DNA of 64,000 nucleotides, from the NCBI RefSeq assembly GCF_002127325.2, contig NC_035444.2, forward strand, positions 32,380,904-32,444,903. The letters are read 5' to 3'. A program made the translations under genes and the position numbers. Below, in pieces: positions 19,894 through 30,673 of the stretch (positions are counted from its first letter, which is position 1; every line of letters begins with the position of its first letter). The notes under the pieces are model-generated. The model was not told the origin of the DNA. It was given only the letters and a program-made list of their open reading frames with translations, and ran no database searches. The DNA is from Helianthus annuus (lineage: Eukaryota; Streptophyta; Magnoliopsida; Asterales; Asteraceae).

Positions 19894-22800
19894 TGTAACA
19901 CCTCGAAAAATTTCGTCCAATAATGTCTTGACACGTGTCATAAGGTTCCGTTATGTGAAAACATACTTTAGAGGGACTAAAAGTGACAAACAGTGAAAAC
20001 TATGGAACGTAAGGGTCCAAAGTGTCAACAATGGATAAATAGACTCTATGATAACCCCACATAATGTTCATAACCTTTAACGGATGGTTCATGGATCATA
20101 CGACGCGGAAATTGCCCAAAAGTGAAGTATTGTAAACTATAGGGGCCAAAAGTGTCAACATGTTTAATTTATACCTCTGAGTGAACTTTTGGCAGACCCG
20201 AAGCTTTGTATAGCTAAAATATACTCACTAGAATATGTGGTAAAAATTTCATGAAGTTTCGTCAACGTATGAGAAAGTTATGGCCAAAACCGTACTTAAG
20301 GGACTAAAAGCGTCAACGTCGAATTCAGGGCTTTTCGGTTGAGCGCAAAGTTATCCGAGGACATTACCATGTTGGTAAAAGTCCTAAGGTCCTTAAAAGC
20401 CAAGGTTGGGGGTTTACGGATCAAGATAAGTAGCCAAACCATCGCATCTAAAGTTCAAGGACCAAACGTGCAACAAATGAGCCAAGTTTGACCAGCTGAC
20501 CCCCAGGCGCCCCGCCTGAGGTGCCACGCGGGCCGCGACCCAGCGCCCAGCGACAACAGTCGCGAATTGGGCTGTTTTGGCTCCGATTTTGAGTGGAATC
20601 CAGCTCACTTGCACCTCCAATCGACCCAATAGCATGCCTTGCATGCCTACAACTACAGGAACCTCGAAAATACTGATTTAAAACAAGAATTGATCTCATT
20701 TTGATCATTTGCACTTGAAGAACATAAGCTCTCAACATTCAAGAACTTCAAGCAGGCTTTCTGGAGCATTTCTGAAGATCAAGGTCGACTACTAGTGATC
20801 ATTTAACATCTATAGGACCATTGTAAGCATTCAATTCGTTCTCTAATCCATTCTTGTTGTGATTATTAGTAAAAGTCAAACTGGGTGTTCATAACCTTTG
20901 ACTTTCTGATTAAACGGATTTCTTTCAGTATTTTCTCGAATTGAAACTTGTTATAGATTAGTATTTATGTGGGAAACAAACCCTCTAAAGGGTACTAACT
21001 GATTCCCACTACATGCATGCTTAATGTCGAGTCAAACCTATTTCTAAAAAGTCAACAGAAGTGATTTTGCGAAAAATGACATGATTAATGATATAGATGA
21101 CATGCAACCTGATTGATCATTGAAAATAACTTGTAGTATATATATGAATGTGTTTTAATCATCATCAACTCGACAATCTATAGTATAGCCACGAATCGGA
21201 ACCGAAAGTCTTGTAAAACGATTATTTCGTAGACTATCGATTCGGATTCGTACATGCATGTTCAAGATCTGTATTGGAAAGTATTTTTGACTACTTTTAT
21301 TTTAGTTAAACTTTCTGGAATTTTCGTTGATTGAGTCTATGCTTAGCCTATTCGAATGCTTGTTTCCGGTTTATGCATAAAGTGGACTATTTTGCCCTTT
21401 TTGATTTAAAACGGGATTTTTGGAAAAGTGAAAGGATAGAAATCTTTATTTTTATTATATAAACTTGCACCGAAAGTTTCGGATCAGTTGGTGGTCCAGA
21501 TTGTGAGATATGGCCATTAGCGTAAAACTATATTATAAATTTACATAAACGGTCCTTTTTGCGTAAAACCCGTTTCTGGCCACGTCTTGGTACAAAACTT
21601 TTTACCAACTGATTATATATAATATTCTGGGAATTTTGATGATTTTTAATTAATTTTTGGCTGAACGGATCCTCGATCACCTAGCCATTTCGGCTTATGT
21701 CGGTTTTGACCGTTTTCGCCATAAAATGAGTTTTACACATCCTTTTGACCCGAAACCTTTTTCTACTGATTTTATATGATGAATAAATTATTTTAAGTAT
21801 TCTGGAAATATAAAAAATCTCAGATTTACTGTGAAAACCCGAAAACGCCCTTAAATCGTATTTTTAGCGTTTTAAGCGCATAGTAAGCGTTGTACTTGTT
21901 TTAAACCCATAAGACTTATACCTACTGATGTAAATTACATATTTTCATATAATAACAGTAAGTATAATATTTTGAACTCAGGTTTCCAGTTTTGGCGTTT
22001 TTAGCACTTGTGAAATTACTAAATTACCCCTATGGTGCATAGTTTGGTTTTAAATGATATATTTGATATATGGGTCATACCCCACTGATATAATATGTTA
22101 TATTAAGTATATTTACTGTATGAACCAGACCCGAAACTCAGATTTCTAATTTTACCCTTTTAATTATCTTTTAAATGACCAAAATGCCCTTCTAAGGCAT
22201 AAATTGAGTTTAAAATTATCCCGGGCAATATAGGACATAACTTACTGATATAATATCATATTCTAAGCATATTAATTCAGGGAACTTGCATTTGAATCTT
22301 ATGGCTACCCGTATCGCCCTTTTCGCGTTCGGTTCGGTTTACGTAACTAGTTTGCGTAAATTGACCAAAACGGGTCAACCAATATCGTTTTTACTTCAAA
22401 ATCCAGAATGTATTTAGTATACCCATATTGTACAAGTATTCAAACTTGTCGGGTCTAAATCACATTCTACCCGGTCTTTCGCTTAATCGTGCGTAAACCG
22501 TATCACTCCTAAAACTAACCGGTCAAAGCTTAAGCTTAAATAAAAGGCCGTTAGGAATCTAATAGGTTAATTATAAACCTTTGTTCCAGATTAGGAAGCC
22601 CGGTAAAAGCTACCACCACTTATCGTTTGTGACTTATATTTGCTCAGGTAAATACATTTTGACTTATTTTCCCTATACGGGCTTGGGGTACGGTATTTAA
22701 AATACCGCTTGATCGGGCGCACAAGTCCTGCTCCCTATGGGTGTTCAGTCTTGAATAGCTTGTGTGATTTCGTTTAAACAGTTTTGTCTTACTTAAAGGC

Positions 22801-23426
22801 TTTGGGGGGTTGTTGACCATGTCCCGGATATCCTTGGCATTATCTTACGAGATGGCCACGACCAGAGCACGGGGTGTAGGCGTACACCCGTCGTGTATAA
22901 CTCTTTGATGTGGTGTGTCAATTGAATCTCTAGCCCGGACAGTAGATCCCGGGCCACCAGAGATATAAGTGCATGTAAATCGTTCACAAGTTTATATTAT
23001 ATAATTATCCCAAGTTAATAAAAATATTTGTGCCTTGTGCATTTAAATAAATTTTAAATCATTTTCAAAATGAGTCGGTCGATTTGTATTTACCAGTGTA
23101 AACTGACGTATTTTTCCAAAAGATTAAGTGCAGGTACTATACGGAAATAGGCTGGCTGTTTCCTAGAAGAGCGTCCACAATAGTCTCGCAAACTCGGACG
23201 ACATTTATCTGTTGAACTATTATTTTATCTTATTTTATTGATCCGCCTGTGGATCCATTTCAACCACTGTGATATTATTATTACACTTTATTTAAAAGTT
23301 GAAATGTTTCTATTCTGCTTCCGCTGTGCATTATTATATTGTGTTGATTGTCAATGACGATGCCAACTACGTCACTGTACCCCACACCGGGCCCACCGGT
23401 GACACGTGGAAATTGGGGGTGTGACA
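19894..23426 (+). repeat. E1 3' LTR (3533 bp)
   Basis: Same length and apparently the same sequence as 9339-12871, ending GTGTGACA and followed by the tcatg duplication. Non-coding. Confidence 0.93.
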
Positions 23427-24923
23427 TCATGGGACAGAGCTATGGGAGTTTATGAATGCTTTTAATGAGGGGTTATGTGCCGAAGATGCTCGCGATTTAA
23501 TGTCTATCACCAATGGCACTTTTGGCACAAATTAAGAGCATGACGATTGGGAATTTTTGGAGCAAATGGCGGACACATCAAAGAGAAAAGTTCAAGCATC
23601 AAGGAGAGCACGACCGGCCATTACCCGAACTCAAGTGCACGCGGTAGACGATGGTAATGTTCAAACTTCTAATCAAATTTATGATGTTTGTGCAATTTGT
23701 AATAAGATAGGGCATGCGGCTGAAAATTGCCAAGGAGTGGAAGGGCAATATGAGGAGGTGAATGCTTTGCAAGGGCAAGGAGGGGTGGTAGAAATTACAA
23801 CATGAATTCCAATACTTACCACCCCGGTTTACGAAATCACCCGAACTTTAGATACAGGAATCCGTTAAATCAAGTCAACCCGAACTTCCAAGGAAACCAA
23901 GGATTTCAAACGCAATATCAAACGGGTCAAGTGCATGGTGGGTCTTTGGGTCAAGGCTCTTCGGGTGGAAATGAGGTCATGGAGATGTTTAAAGGTATGC
24001 AAATGGAGATGCAACGAAGAAATCAGCTGGATGAGGTTCGTATGCAAAAAGTTGAAATCCGTGACAAAGCTATTCAATCTTTGACCACCCAAATGAGTCA
24101 ACTTGCGAGTGAAGTGGCGATACTGAAGAAAGCAAAAGGCCAGCTACCAAGTGACACGGTGACAAATCCCAAGAACATAAAAAGCGTTAATATCAATGTG
24201 GTAAGCACCGTTCCTTGTACCGAATTTAATGAAAAATTTCTAACCTCTTCGTGTCAAATAAATACAGGTATAGGGAAGGACACCGATGGTGAGAATGATA
24301 AAGAACATGGAGCACCACTCGTGCCTATCCGTGTGGGAAAATTAAAAATCCCTCAGGCATTGTTGGACTACGGGGCGAGCATGAGTGTATTACCAGGTGA
24401 TCTATATGACATGTATGATTTTGGTCCGCTCGAAGATAGAGATACCATGGTGAGTTTGGCGGATGAGAGTTAGAGGCGTCCACGAGGAGTGGTTAGGAAT
24501 GTCATGATTCGGTTGGGAGAATTCAACTATCCGGTGGATTTTCTTGTCTTAGATTATGCTACTACCGAGATGGCGTCGCAACAAAGGGTGATTTTAGGTC
24601 GATCGTTTCTCTATATGGCAAATGCTCAAATCGATTGTAGAGAAGGAATCATTACCATGACCGAAAAGAACTGTAACTTGTCATTTTATGTTCAGACTAA
24701 GATAATTAGTTACGATTTTGTTGTGGCGAAGGATAGCGGGTTTAGTGAAAAGGTGTTTCAAAGAATGAGAAAAAATCACCCACCGGACTGTGAAGAAAAA
24801 CATATGGGTTCAAGCAAGAGTGTATTTGATTACCCACCGAGTCGAAACGAGACGAATACATTTTGCTCAAAGGCACGAGGAAGTGATGGAGATGGCAGGA
24901 ACCGTTTCTTTGAGCCACCATAA
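23427..24923 (+). pseudogene. E5 gag (second part) and protease, broken
   Basis: Continues E5 gag after E1. A TAA at 23533-23535 interrupts it. Then come a CCHC zinc knuckle CAICNKIGHAAENC (about 23691-23732) and a frameshift near 23800. The next part is a Gln/Asn-rich linker and an aspartic protease region with LLDYGASMSVLP (24361-24396) and VILGRSFLYMANAQID, with a TAG at 24471-24473 between them. The protease box D-Y-G-A resembles the D-L-G-A of Athila/Tat proteases. Nothing after 24923 resembles reverse transcriptase or integrase. The frame ends in low-similarity sequence. Confidence 0.72.
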
Positions 24924-25361
24924 ATGGGGGTGGTATGGTCTGGCTGAAGACATGAAAACTTAGCGCTGCTCGAGAGGCAACCCGAGGTTTTTCACGGATC
25001 TTGTTATTTCTTTAGTTTTTTTTTTTATGTTTCAAGGCCATGGCAACACTCAAGTGTGGGGAAGATGTGCGGATATTTGTGTGAAGGTGGTGATAGGAAA
25101 ATGGATCATTTACAATATCTGTTGTGCCAAACTTTACCAGGTCAATGTACTTTTTCCTTAAACTTGTCATGTTCATTAGCTTTGAAATATTGTTAGTTTA
25201 TTAGTTTGCTTTTATTTATAAAAATTAAAAAATAAACAAAAAAAATTGGGGTTTGAGTGTTTGAGCTAATATTGATGTTGAATGGTTTTTAGCGATCCTT
25301 CCTACCAAATCCATACATTGGGGTCAATGTATCCTAAGTGTGGGGATGGGGGAAAATTTTG
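24924..25361 (+). other. E5 non-coding tail with candidate PPT
   Basis: AT-rich, with two AGTGTGGGGA motifs (about 25055 and 25338) of the type often seen near the 3' end of Athila/Tat elements. The second continues into TGTGGGGATGGGGGAAAA (about 25337-25354), the best polypurine-tract candidate. No ORF. Confidence 0.5.
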
Positions 25362-27580
25362 ATGGTTTTAAAAATTTTGTAATCAAGCGAAAATTGGTCT
25401 AAATTTGAAAACTTAAGTATTGAAACCGCGTAACACACTGGCAACCCCATACACTTTTTTTTCTTTGTCAGAGTTTGAGCCATCTATTTGAATTGTTAGA
25501 AATATTTTCTTTGATGAGAGTGGCAATGGGTGGGGGTGCATTAGAAATTGTGCTTGAATGCGGTTTGAGGCCTTAGCTTGATATGCATGTGGAAAGGATA
25601 AGGGCATTTAGGTAGCCTCGTCATGGTGTGTGCGAGTGTGGGATTTGGGTGGTTGGACCTCATAAATTATATATATGAGCATGGTAGGGAGAAGGGCGGG
25701 GGTTTGGACTTTAGTAGCCCATTTGAGCTTTGAGCCGATCTTTTGTTAACCCGTGCCTACTTTCTCTTAAAAAATTAACATGTATTCGACCCGGTCTAGT
25801 AGTATTAGCATTTTATATTAGTATGTTTGTTATGTGATGTTTCAATTATTTGTTAAAAAAAAAAGAAAATGAAATGGAAAAAAAATGAAAAAAAAAACAA
25901 GAGAAAAAGCAATGAAAAAAAAGAGAAAAAGAGATTGATGTATTGTATATAGTTGTTTATGTTTTGCTTAGTTAGAAATAAAAGACCGGGTTGAATTGTT
26001 AGCTACTTTGCATATATATATCCATTTCCTACCCATTTGCCTAGCCACGTTACAACCTCTAAGTCCCTTTGATTCACGTGCATGTTTAGCAAATTATTTA
26101 GGCGAAGGACCGATTTGAATACAAGCATATTATTGTTCACCTACTTGTTTGCCTTAAGTGTGTTCTAGCTCATCTTTGCTAGTTATTACTTGCCACCGAG
26201 GGGAGAGTTATTGTGAGGGGTGTGTTATGCGCGGCTTTAAGAAAAAGTTAGTAAATGAGTACATTTGGTTGCTTGGTTTGTGTTTGATCGCTTGAGTAAA
26301 TTGTCGTTTGTTTAAATGAGTAGATTAGGGGCAAGCAACGGTTAAGTGTTGGGATGTGACCGGTGGTCCATGGGACAACCCTAAAGTGTGTTAAAAGACG
26401 AGTTAATCCCTCATTTGATCATGTAATTGTCTTGAATTAGATAACTACGGTTGCTTGTGTTTCAGGTACATTTGGAGCTTAAAAATGGAATTGAATAATT
26501 AAGAAGATAACATGATAGATGATGAAATTACGAGAATGTAGGCGAAAACGGTGAAGAAAACGGAGTTGAAACGAAAAAGTTATGAAGAAAACAAAATTAA
26601 TTGCTGAAGCCTACCGTAAATTACGGTAGCTAGCGTAATTTACGGTAGACTCTCACAAAAATTGATGTCGTAAGACAGTTTAAATCCAGCATAAGCCATT
26701 TTAAGCCACCGTAAGCTACGGTGGCCACCGTAGCTTACGGTGGAGCCTGCAAAAAAGTGTAACTCCACACTTTTAAGGTGTTTTATGGTGTCTTTTCATT
26801 GGTAATCAGGGTGGGACGTTTTGGAGCAGTTCTTGGGGCGATTTTGGCTGTTTCTTCTTAGTTCTAAACAATTCTAAACAATTGGTTTGTGTTTTCAATT
26901 CATATGAACATTAATCCTTTTGTTATGATGTTTGTTCAAGCCATGAGTTGCTAAACTTTTTATGATTGTCTTTAGTTGAAGGTTTGTAAGACTTTATGCT
27001 TTGATTTCCTTATTTCTAAAATAACAAACTTTATCTTTATGTTTTGTTTGTTATGGTGTGTGATTAGTTGTTAGTAAATTATTGATTCTTATGTTAATCT
27101 AATTTGAAATCATACGTTCTTGGTGCCGTTGGCAATCGAGATATCATGGGTAGAATTAGGCTTGGGTAAGGGTTAATTGGTCATCGGGTAACAACCTCAC
27201 TTTCTAGGAATCTGAGTACTTAGTTCCCTTTCATCAGTACAAGTAATCACACATGAACTATGTCTATGTAGTTCTTTCTTGTGGAATGATAGCATGAATG
27301 TCAATGCAAACCGGAAACTAAAGATAGTCATTCGTCTCTAAATTGTTTACAAACCAAAGCTTTCATTTTGCAATTAGAATAGTAATCTTAGTTTTTAAAC
27401 TCAAATCAATCAAACTAACTCTTGAACTTTAATTTCATTACAATTAGTTTAATTTTAGTTAACTTAGATAATCCTTTAAATAACACATATTCCACAAACT
27501 CCCTGTGTTCGATACCCACTTGCCACTAACTATTTAGTAGTAATTGGATTAAATTTTATTGTGACCACGACATCAAGTCA
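25362..27580 (+). repeat. E5 3' LTR (left boundary uncertain)
   Basis: The right end is firm: 27114-27580 matches the 5' LTR fragment and ends ATCAAGTCA. The left end is placed at TGATGG after the PPT candidate, giving about 2.2 kb, but a later TG start is possible. It holds an A-rich tract at 25855-25935, an AT-rich TATA-like CATATATATAT at about 26010 and a palindrome cluster at 26612-26748. No gene. Confidence 0.55.
26612..26748. repeat. Palindromes CTACCGTAA-A-TTACGGTAG and CCACCGTAAGCTACGGTGG
   Basis: A perfect 19-bp palindrome with one central base near 26615-26634 is followed by a variant (CTAGCGTAATTTACGGTAG). About 65 bp on come CCACCGTAAGCTACGGTGG and its exact reverse complement side by side (about 26707-26744), a 38-bp perfect fold-back. 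Confidence 0.85.
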
Positions 27581-28484
27581 ATGGCCTTTTCCCATGAAAG
27601 TCTGCTGATACGGCTAAAACACCACCATGTCTTAGCCCTATTAGTTTCGTCTCGTGAGGCGAGGTCATATGTGCTGACATAACACAGGTAACATAGATAA
27701 CACAAATAGCGATACGCGATAGCGATAAGCGATAAAAATTATTGAAGTGATGAGATAGATGCGAGGAGCGTTAAGGCGAAGAGCGACGAGCGATGAGCGG
27801 TACTCGTCAAGCGATCCATGATACGCGATTCTCAACAAGCGATACACAGTAAGCGGTAAGCGATGGAGCGATACTTAAAATATGTGATTAAGCGAAGACA
27901 CACCATAAGCGATAGCGATCCATATAATAAACGTTCGAGATTACGAGCGAATACACGATAAGCGATAGCGCGAGACACATAATAAAAGATTGTGACTTGC
28001 GAGATAGATTTCAGCGATAACGCGAGATAGATTTCAGCGATAATGCGATTGCGAGAGTGTTGACTTACGAAAAGTCTTGCGATTACACGCTTTGGGTTGC
28101 GATTGAGATTGTTACGCCTTGCGATGTAGTATAGTGTGTTGAAAATAACCACAATAGCATAATAGGCCTACGTTCCAACTCCACAAGGCACTTTCTTCAC
28201 AAAACTTCAGTTGGCACAGCGAAACACCGTCATGTTTCAACCATGCGCCTCTGTTCCGTGAATAGATGTCACACTTCGTCAGACATGGTCAAGACGCTTA
28301 TATATAGGAAGTACCAGCGGCGTATCCACCACGCTTAACCATGCCATGAACGTTAAGGCATCATTGACATTCACTATGATCTCCGTGCACTAACCAAAAT
28401 AATCCCGTGTGCACCCGTGATTAATTTGATTCTTGCACGTTTATCGTACCTTATCTCAAGAACGCATAGTAGGGGTAAAATACA
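27581..28484 (-). other. E4 internal non-coding stretch rich in GCGATA
   Basis: From about 27700 to 28110 the motif AGCGATA or GCGATA recurs more than 20 times at irregular spacing, without a fixed unit length. Similar text occurs in the E4 leader (38930-39200) and the E4 LTR (42160-42220), so it seems typical of this element. Further left, the stretch holds no motif I recognise. No ORF. Confidence 0.5.
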
Positions 28485-29189
28485 TTATATAGTACATAGT
28501 GCTAGCATATAGATTGTGCGCGAGTATAAGTGAGAAATAGAATCCACAAGCGTCGATAGATAAAATAAGTTCCACACATAAAGGAGATTGACGACGATAA
28601 GTCGGATTATTACAACAACATTAGAAGCAAAATAACGTTGCTGTGAAGGACTTCTGCGGGACTGCGGTTGCTGCTGAATATCCTCAAGGTTGCGGTCCCG
28701 TGCGACAGTGCTGCGTAAGATGACCATACCAGTTGCAATTTGCGCAGTAGCGACAGTTAGCTTCTGGCGGGTGATGATACGTACAGGTGAAACACAGGGA
28801 TGAGCTCCGTTGTAGGCGCGCTTCAAGTGAACTGGAGCTGCTCGGAGAGGTTCTGGTTGTGACAGTCTAGTTGTTGAAGAGTCTGGGCTCATGGTCTTTC
28901 GTTTGCGGCTGGGTTGAGCTTCGTGAGACAATGCGGTGTCGTCGGCGGATTCATCTGATGATTCGCTGGAGACATCGTCGGAGGAATCTTTAGAAGGGTC
29001 GTTGGTTGATTGTTTGGAAGAATCGTCAGAAGAGTTGATGATGATTGCTTGATGAGCTTGTTTGACAGGATTCTTGGAGAAGAATCCGTCCAAGACTCGT
29101 TTGTCATTGATTTTTACGGCCAAGCGATAGGTTTCTTCGATGGTAGCAGGTCTTGCAGCTTCGACGAAATCACCCACACACTCAGGCAA
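28485..29189 (-). pseudogene. E4 gag, C-terminal part
   Basis: Minus-strand frame with the end of a gag domain (VGDFVEAARPATIEETYRLA), then an acidic Ser/Asp-rich linker (DDSSKQSTNDPSKDSSDD) and a zinc knuckle CANCNWYGHLTQHC near 28710-28750 that sits in a different frame, so at least one frameshift is present. The frame is continuous with the gag fragment right of E3 once the 5-bp duplication is discounted. Not functional. Confidence 0.65.
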
Positions 29190-30635
29190 TGTCACGGCCC
29201 TCAGCCCGGTTTGACCCGGTTCAAGAGCCGCGGGGCAGGAATCCCGTGGTATTTAATTTAGGCGACAGCGGAAGTCTTTTTTTTAACACAGGATCTTTTA
29301 ATACTGAAAATGCCCGTTTAATAGGTTACATAAAGTTTAGGGATAAAATCCCATAATTTAGAATAAGATGATTTCACAAGGAAATCATTATTTCTCAAAA
29401 CATGTTTCTTTATTTATTTATATTGAGCCACTTCTCTGAGCTTGTAGTGCTTCACGGCACTTTTCTTGGATCACAACAGATCACCTAAAACATGTTTGAA
29501 AAAGGTTTTGTTAGCGGGGAAATACTGAGTGAATCATTCATTTTACTGAAAACAATCCATTTGTTATAATATACAGTATTAAGAGCGATTACAATGTTTC
29601 TGATATCAAACCAACTACCCACAGTATTTATCACTCGACTATCCATTGGCTAGCCCATTTGTCCAATGGTGTCTGTGACTGTGGTCAGATCACCCCTTGG
29701 CCACCCGTTTGTCCAAGTGTGACGGGAAACAAGTAATGTATACAAAACCCCACATACCGGCTGTAATATGGTGATTACAAAGACTTAATCCCTGTAATTA
29801 TAACTTTGAAAATAATTTGGAGTTTTGTAAAACAATTGATAAAAAGAGAATGACTCACATTGCAGATTTAACGAGCAAGATATAAGCCTACTGATTAGCC
29901 TTGATTAACCTAATTTAACACAATACACACACAACGGGTTAGTAACTAATACAGCAGTTACCTCAATTCACGAGATTAAACCCTCACAACGATTAACAAG
30001 TGCAATACTTAAATATTCCTCGGATTCACAATGAATAACAGAGCATAGTCCGAATTCGAACAGCACTCAAATATTCAAATCGAAATCACGACGAATAATC
30101 AAAGTATAAGCTCAATTTGAGCAGCACTCGGACAATCGTTGGATAGTTATAATCGATCGGACGTTGAATCGTAATAGCGATCGAGTTATTACCCTGATTG
30201 CGGCAGCACTTCGTGAATTAGTGTGTGTTGTGAACTATTTTGCTTATAACTCGACGTACACAGTGAGTTTGTGCGTCGTTTTAATAACAGAATTCAAGTG
30301 CCAAGGTCGGCTATTTATATTGATTTTTGGACAGGCTTACGGACCGTAAGCCACTTCCCTTACGGTCCGTAAGGGAAGCAGTCTAATTATAGGCTGCCTA
30401 GGCTCGGGACTAGCTTGGCTGAATCAACAAATTTAACAAATAAGATTTAACCAACGAGTTCTGTGGATAATCGTCCAACTAGGGTTTACCCCCCTTGAGT
30501 TTTAGGGGCCCTGATCCTGATTCTGATTGTTCCAGAAATTTTAGGGTTAATGCAGAATTACTTGGGTGTCTCAATTAGGGTTTTCTTAATAGATAATTAT
30601 TATCCTAATTATGTATTTTAGTGAGAGTTGTTACA
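29190..30635 (-). repeat. E3 3' LTR (1446 bp)
   Basis: Plus-strand text starts TGTCACGGCCCTCAGCCCGG and ends GAGAGTTGTTACA. A TATA box (minus, ATATAAATAGCC) is at 30309-30320. The palindromes GCTTACGG-ACCGTAAGC and CCTTACGG-TCCGTAAGG lie just upstream of it at 30333-30376. Non-coding. Confidence 0.9.
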
Positions 30636-30648
30636 TCCTCCCCACCTT
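30636..30648 (-). other. E3 polypurine tract
   Basis: Minus strand reads AAGGTGGGGAGGA directly before the 3' LTR. Confidence 0.85.
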
Positions 30649-30653
30649 AAGAA

Positions 30654-30673
30654 AAATCTCGTCCTCGAGATTT
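30654..30673 (-). other. E3 stop-codon stem-loop AAATCTCG/CGAGATTT
   Basis: On the minus strand AAATCTCG, loop AGGA, CGAGATTT: an 8-bp perfect stem that includes two bases of the TAA stop codon. It is the same stem as in E1 and E2 with a different loop. Confidence 0.8.

Larger units (their letters stand above)
9339..23426 (+). mobile_element. E1: complete Tekay/Del-like Ty3/gypsy retrotransposon
   Basis: A 14,088-bp element with target duplications tcatg at 9334-9338 and 23427-23431. Order: 5' LTR, tRNA-iMet PBS, extra ORF, stem-loop array, gag-pol, stop-codon hairpin, PPT, 3' LTR. The LTRs have the same length (3533 bp) and a constant offset of 10,555. I noticed no difference in the lines I compared, and ORFs inside the two copies are identical, so insertion was recent. 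Gag-pol is open throughout; only the upstream ORF has a stop. The single polyprotein order gag-PR-RT-RH-IN with a C-terminal chromodomain-like tail, and very long LTRs, point to chromoviruses of the Tekay/Del group. Confidence 0.92.
6932..27580 (+). mobile_element. E5: gag-protease-only Athila/Tat-like element, nested
   Basis: Plus-strand LTR element seen in pieces: the right end of the 5' LTR (6932-7398), tRNA-Asp-type PBS, gag, [E1 insertion 9339-23426], rest of gag and protease, a non-coding tail and a 3' LTR ending at 27580. The two LTR ends align over 467 bp without a length change (6932-7398 and 27114-27580). Between the protease (ending 24923) and the 3' LTR there are only a few hundred bases and no RT, RNase H or integrase, so the element depends on others. 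The left part of the 5' LTR lies beyond E6, outside the window. Confidence 0.75.

Noticed and set aside
27832..28152. 106-residue minus-strand ORF in the GCGATA-rich stretch
   Set aside because: Low-complexity translation of the motif; no match to pol or gag.
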